Shown: piece by piece, positions 31,637-33,917 of the stretch | Numbering within the stretch: position 1 is the first letter of the stretch | Layout: the number at the start of each line of letters is the position of its first letter | From: Gemmatimonadales bacterium | Lineage (GTDB): Bacteria; Gemmatimonadota; Gemmatimonadetes; Gemmatimonadales; GWC2-71-9 | Direction of reading: 5' to 3' | NCBI GenBank assembly: GCA_025935995.1 | Contig: JAICUF010000018.1 | Coordinates: forward strand, 1-33,917 | DNA length: 33,917 bases | The notes under the pieces: model-generated | Seen by the model: the letters and a program-made list of their open reading frames with translations, nothing else | Database searches by the model: none | What the model was told of the DNA's origin: nothing | Made by a program: the position numbers and the translations under genes

Positions 31637-31639
31637 ATT
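31611..31639 (+). promoter_or_regulatory. Sigma70-type promoter of the Mn riboswitch-htpX-alx unit
   Basis: TTGACC (31611-31616) and TAGATT (31634-31639) are spaced by 17 bases. The predicted start (about 31646) falls directly before the riboswitch core GAAGGGGAGTAGC. The -10 includes the TAG stop codon of the HD gene. Confidence 0.75.
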
Positions 31640-31642
31640 CCG

Positions 31643-31813
31643 GTCGAGAAGGGGAGTAGCTCATCCGCCAGGGTGGCGGACGGCCGATCGTCAGGACTGC
31701 GGGCCATGGCCCGCACGGTCCGGCCGGGAAGCGAAGCCGCGGGCTTCGCGTCAGAGCGAGACCTTCGTCACCCAGCGCTGCCAGGCGCGTGACGAAGGTC
31801 TCGCTCTTTTTTT
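31643..31813 (+). promoter_or_regulatory. yybP-ykoY manganese riboswitch with expression platform
   Basis: The conserved 5' core GAAGGGGAGTAGC (31648-31660) and 3' core AGCGAGACCTTC (31755-31766) are the two halves of the yybP-ykoY (Rfam RF00080) Mn2+-sensing fold; GAAGG and CCTTC pair as P1. Between them three clear helices form: TCCGCC/GGCGGA, GCGGGCC/GGCCCGC and GCGAAGCC/GGCTTCGC. The 3' core also forms the first arm of the terminator that follows, so aptamer and terminator are mutually exclusive, and Mn2+ binding should relieve termination (ON switch). It controls htpX and a TerC/Alx-type exporter; the latter is a known class of targets for this riboswitch. Confidence 0.92.
31754..31813 (+). 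terminator. Riboswitch-controlled intrinsic terminator
   Basis: GAGCGAGACCTTCGTCAC (31754-31771) and GTGACGAAGGTCTCGCTC (31789-31806) form a perfect 18-bp stem with a 17-base loop followed by seven Ts (31807-31813). The left arm contains the 3' core of the aptamer. Confidence 0.95.
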
Positions 31814-31837
31814 GGCAGCCACACACGGGATCCGACG

Positions 31838-32671
31838 ATGAACAACGTCAAGACATTCGTGCTGATGGCCGGCCTCATGGGCCTCTTCCTGCTGGCGGGC
31901 CAGCTCCTGGGCGGCGCCGGCGGACTCCTGTTCGCCCTCGTGCTGGGGGGCGCCGTCAACTTCTTCATGTACTTCTTCTCCGACCGGCTCGTGCTCCGCA
32001 TGTACCGGGCACAGCTGGTGACGGAAGCGGAGGCGCCCGAGCTCTACCGCATGGTCAACCGGCTCCGGCAGCGCGCCGGCCTCCCCATGCCGAAGATCGC
32101 GATCGCCCCGCACGCACAGCCCAACGCCTTTGCCACGGGCCGGAACCCGGAGCACGCCGTCGTCGCGGTGACCAGCGGCATCCTCAAGGCCATGCCCGCC
32201 GAGGAGCTCGAGGGAGTGATTGCCCACGAGCTGGCCCACGTGAAGAATCGGGACATGCTGACCAGCACCATCGCCGCGGGGATGGCCGGCGCGATCTCGA
32301 ACCTGCCTTATCTGTTGCTCTTCGGCGGGGGCGACGACGATGGCGGCCACCCGATGGCGCAGCTGGCGCTCGCGCTGCTGGGCCCGATCGGCGCGATGCT
32401 CATCCAGTTCGCCATCTCGCGCCAGCGGGAGTTCGAGGCCGACCGCGTCGGCGCCGAGATCGCCGGCCGGCCGCTCCCGCTGGCGCGGGCGCTCACGCGC
32501 CTCGACACCATGGCCCACCAGATTCCGATGCAAGTGGCCCCGGCGGCGGCCCCGCTCGCGCAGGTGAACCCGCTCGCCGCGTACGGGGGCGGCATCGGCC
32601 GGCTCTTCAGCACCCATCCGCCGACGGCCGAGCGGGTCGCACGCCTCGAGGCGATGGCGGCCGGCCGCTAG
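31838..32671 (+). CDS. htpX: HtpX-family membrane zinc metalloprotease
   Basis: HtpX degrades misfolded inner-membrane proteins. The 277-residue protein has two N-terminal hydrophobic segments (7-25 and 28-47), the conserved MYRAQLVTEAEAPELYRMVNRL block, PNAFATGRNPEHAVVAVTSG, the zinc-binding HELAH (130-134), a second membrane-associated region (about 150-195) and the third ligand in QREFEADRVGAEIAG. Length is normal. The ATG at 31838 lies 24 bases past the terminator T-tract of the Mn riboswitch, and the TAG stop directly abuts the GTG of the TerC/Alx gene, so both are controlled by the riboswitch. Pairing a membrane protease with a metal exporter suggests a shared response to Mn2+ or membrane stress. 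Confidence 0.96.
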   Translation: MNNVKTFVLMAGLMGLFLLAGQLLGGAGGLLFALVLGGAVNFFMYFFSDRLVLRMYRAQLVTEAEAPELYRMVNRLRQRAGLPMPKIAIAPHAQPNAFATGRNPEHAVVAVTSGILKAMPAEELEGVIAHELAHVKNRDMLTSTIAAGMAGAISNLPYLLLFGGGDDDGGHPMAQLALALLGPIGAMLIQFAISRQREFEADRVGAEIAGRPLPLARALTRLDTMAHQIPMQVAPAAAPLAQVNPLAAYGGGIGRLFSTHPPTAERVARLEAMAAGR

Positions 32672-33598
32672 GTGGGCGTTCACCCGCCGGTCGTCTGGAT
32701 CGGCTTCTCGATCCTGGTCGCGGTGCTCCTGGCACTCGACCTCTTCGTGCTCAACCGCCGCTCCCACGTGCTCGCGCCGAAGGAGGCGCTCACGTGGAGC
32801 GGCATTCTCGTGGCGCTGGCCCTCCTCTTCGGGCTCTTCCTCATGTCGCGGGAGGGGGCCCACCACGCGCTCGAGTTCTACACCGGGTATCTGATCGAGC
32901 TCAGCCTGAGCGTCGACAACCTCTTCGTCTTCATCCTCGTCTTCCAGTACTTCGCCGTCCCCGCGAAGTATCAGCCCCGCGTCCTCAAGTGGGGCATCCT
33001 CGGCGCCATCGTGATGCGGCTCGCGATGATCATGCTCGGCGCGGCACTGCTTCAGCGATTCTCGTGGATCATCTACGTCTTCGGCGGCGTGCTGGTGCTC
33101 ACGGGGATCCGGATGGCGCGGACCAGGGACGAGGACACGATCGACCCGGCCCGGAACGTGGTCGCCCGGCTCGCGCGGCGCTTCCTGCCCTTCACGGAAC
33201 ATCACGACGGGCAGAAGTTCTTCACCCGGGTCGAGCGGGGGGCGCTCCGGGCCACGCCGCTGTTCCTCGTCCTCCTCGTGATCGAGTGGACCGATCTCGT
33301 CTTCGCGATCGACAGCATCCCGGCGATCTTCGCCGTCACGCGCGACCCGTTTCTGGTCTACAGCTCCAACATCTTCGCGATCCTCGGGCTCCGGGCCCTC
33401 TTCTTCGTGCTGGCTGGCGCGATGGACCGGTTCGTCTACCTCAAGGCCGGCGTCGCCTTCATCCTCGTCTTCGTCGGGCTCAAGATGGTGGCGACCGCGT
33501 GGGTCCATGTGCCGATCCTGCTCTCACTCGGCGTGATCATCGGCACGCTCGCGACGGCGATCGGGCTCTCGCTCCGGAAGGCGCCCGCTGGCGCCTGA
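32672..33598 (+). CDS. alx: TerC/Alx-family integral membrane protein, likely Mn2+ exporter
   Basis: A 308-residue polytopic protein of the TerC family. The acidic motifs EFYTGYLIELSLSVDNLFVF and LVLLVIEWTDLVFAIDSIPAIFAVTRDPFLVYSSNIFAILGLR are the two conserved halves that hold the metal-binding Asp/Glu residues; about eight or nine membrane segments are seen. Family members are implicated in manganese export; the riboswitch at 31643-31813, which governs this transcript, fits that role and favours the Alx branch. Start is GTG at 32672, directly after the htpX TAG. It ends 25 bases before the MFS gene. Confidence 0.94.
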   Translation: MGVHPPVVWIGFSILVAVLLALDLFVLNRRSHVLAPKEALTWSGILVALALLFGLFLMSREGAHHALEFYTGYLIELSLSVDNLFVFILVFQYFAVPAKYQPRVLKWGILGAIVMRLAMIMLGAALLQRFSWIIYVFGGVLVLTGIRMARTRDEDTIDPARNVVARLARRFLPFTEHHDGQKFFTRVERGALRATPLFLVLLVIEWTDLVFAIDSIPAIFAVTRDPFLVYSSNIFAILGLRALFFVLAGAMDRFVYLKAGVAFILVFVGLKMVATAWVHVPILLSLGVIIGTLATAIGLSLRKAPAGA

Positions 33599-33623
33599 GG
33601 CGGGCCGGCACGACATTCCCCCG

Positions 33624-33917
33624 ATGCCGAACCGACCCACCGGGCTCCTGGCACGCCTGGGCCTCGACCGCGCCGAGCTCCGCGCCTGGGCGATGTACGA
33701 CTGGGCCAACTCCGCCATGATGGTCGTGGTGGTCACGGCCATCTTCCCCATCTTCTTCTCCGCCGTCGCGGCGTCCGGCATGGCGCGCACCGCCGCCACC
33801 GCCCGCTTCAGCATCGCCACCACCATCGGCCTCGCCATCATCGCGGTCACGGCGCCGCTCCTCGGCACGATCGCCGACCGGACGGCGTCCAAGCTCCGGC
33901 TGCTGGGCCTCTTCCTC
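33624..33917 (+). CDS. Atg22/UMF1-type MFS transporter (3'-partial)
   Basis: Only the first 98 residues are in the window, and the frame is open to the edge, so it is absent from the ORF track. MPNRPTGLLARLGLDRAELRAWAMYDWANSAM is the characteristic start of the UMF1/Atg22-like MFS branch (AWxxYDWANSA), followed by two hydrophobic segments (about 32-52 and 63-82) and GTIADRTASKLR, the loop after helix 2 typical of the MFS fold. ATG at 33624 is the first in frame after the Alx stop (25-base gap) and may be co-transcribed with it. Substrate unknown. Confidence 0.85.
   Translation, partial: MPNRPTGLLARLGLDRAELRAWAMYDWANSAMMVVVVTAIFPIFFSAVAASGMARTAATARFSIATTIGLAIIAVTAPLLGTIADRTASKLRLLGLFL

Noticed and set aside
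31751-33508. 585-residue antisense ORF opposite htpX and alx
   Set aside because: Charged low-complexity shadow; it would also run through the riboswitch terminator.

Overview
The window is very GC-rich, densely coding DNA from a bacterium with an outer membrane. My best guess is Gemmatimonadota or a close relative. This is inference from the serine/threonine kinase-FlgO/TPR receptor, the outer-membrane barrels, the codon bias and the canonical sigma70-type promoters; no rRNA or marker gene is present to prove it. I see no tRNA, rRNA, insertion sequence, CRISPR array or phage gene. No gene-free stretch exceeds 300 bases; the largest (31637-31837) is a riboswitch. Most long ORFs in the track are antisense or frame-shifted shadows caused by GC-rich codon use.

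Layout. (1) 1-2371: C-terminal bulk of a receptor kinase whose start lies upstream of the window. (2) 6959 to 2373, minus strand: an operon with its own promoter encoding an APC permease, a DHH phosphoesterase (NrnA-like), a NifU-type scaffold domain, an Mrp/ApbC ATPase and a SAM hydroxide adenosyltransferase. (3) 12155 to 7109, minus strand: a small DUF2281-like protein, an APC permease, guaB and a second APC permease, ending in an intrinsic terminator at 7059-7087. (4) 12214-14771, plus strand: two overlapping cation/proton antiporter genes. (5) 18460 to 14659, minus strand: an SH3-repeat exported protein, a third antiporter and a degenerate YcbB-like L,D-transpeptidase, driven by a strong promoter whose -35 lies over the start codon of divergent gpmI. 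(6) 18492-25090, plus strand: gpmI, a barrel protein, fdhD, a CoA-binding protein, another barrel protein, then mobA, mobB and moeA (molybdenum cofactor maturation). (7) 25231-31636, plus strand: an envelope operon of a DUF4956 membrane protein, an SdiA-regulated/phytase-like lipoprotein, a calcineurin-like phosphoesterase lipoprotein, an 860-residue protein joining a kinase-like domain to an outer-membrane barrel, and an HD phosphohydrolase. A CRP-type palindrome sits at class II position before it. (8) 31611-33598: a sigma70 promoter, a yybP-ykoY manganese riboswitch with an intrinsic terminator, then htpX and a TerC/Alx-family exporter. (9) 33624-end: the start of an Atg22/UMF1-type MFS transporter.

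The most interesting elements are the envelope phosphoryl-chemistry operon (7), the Mn riboswitch controlling a protease-exporter pair (8), and repeated non-AUG starts: NTGA stop/start overlaps occur here with ATG, GTG, TTG and apparently CTG, mobB has a CTG start preceded by GGAGG, and mobA appears to need an ATT start. Several enzymes lack expected motif residues: Mrp without its CxxC, FdhD with one Cys, and the YkuD domain without its His.
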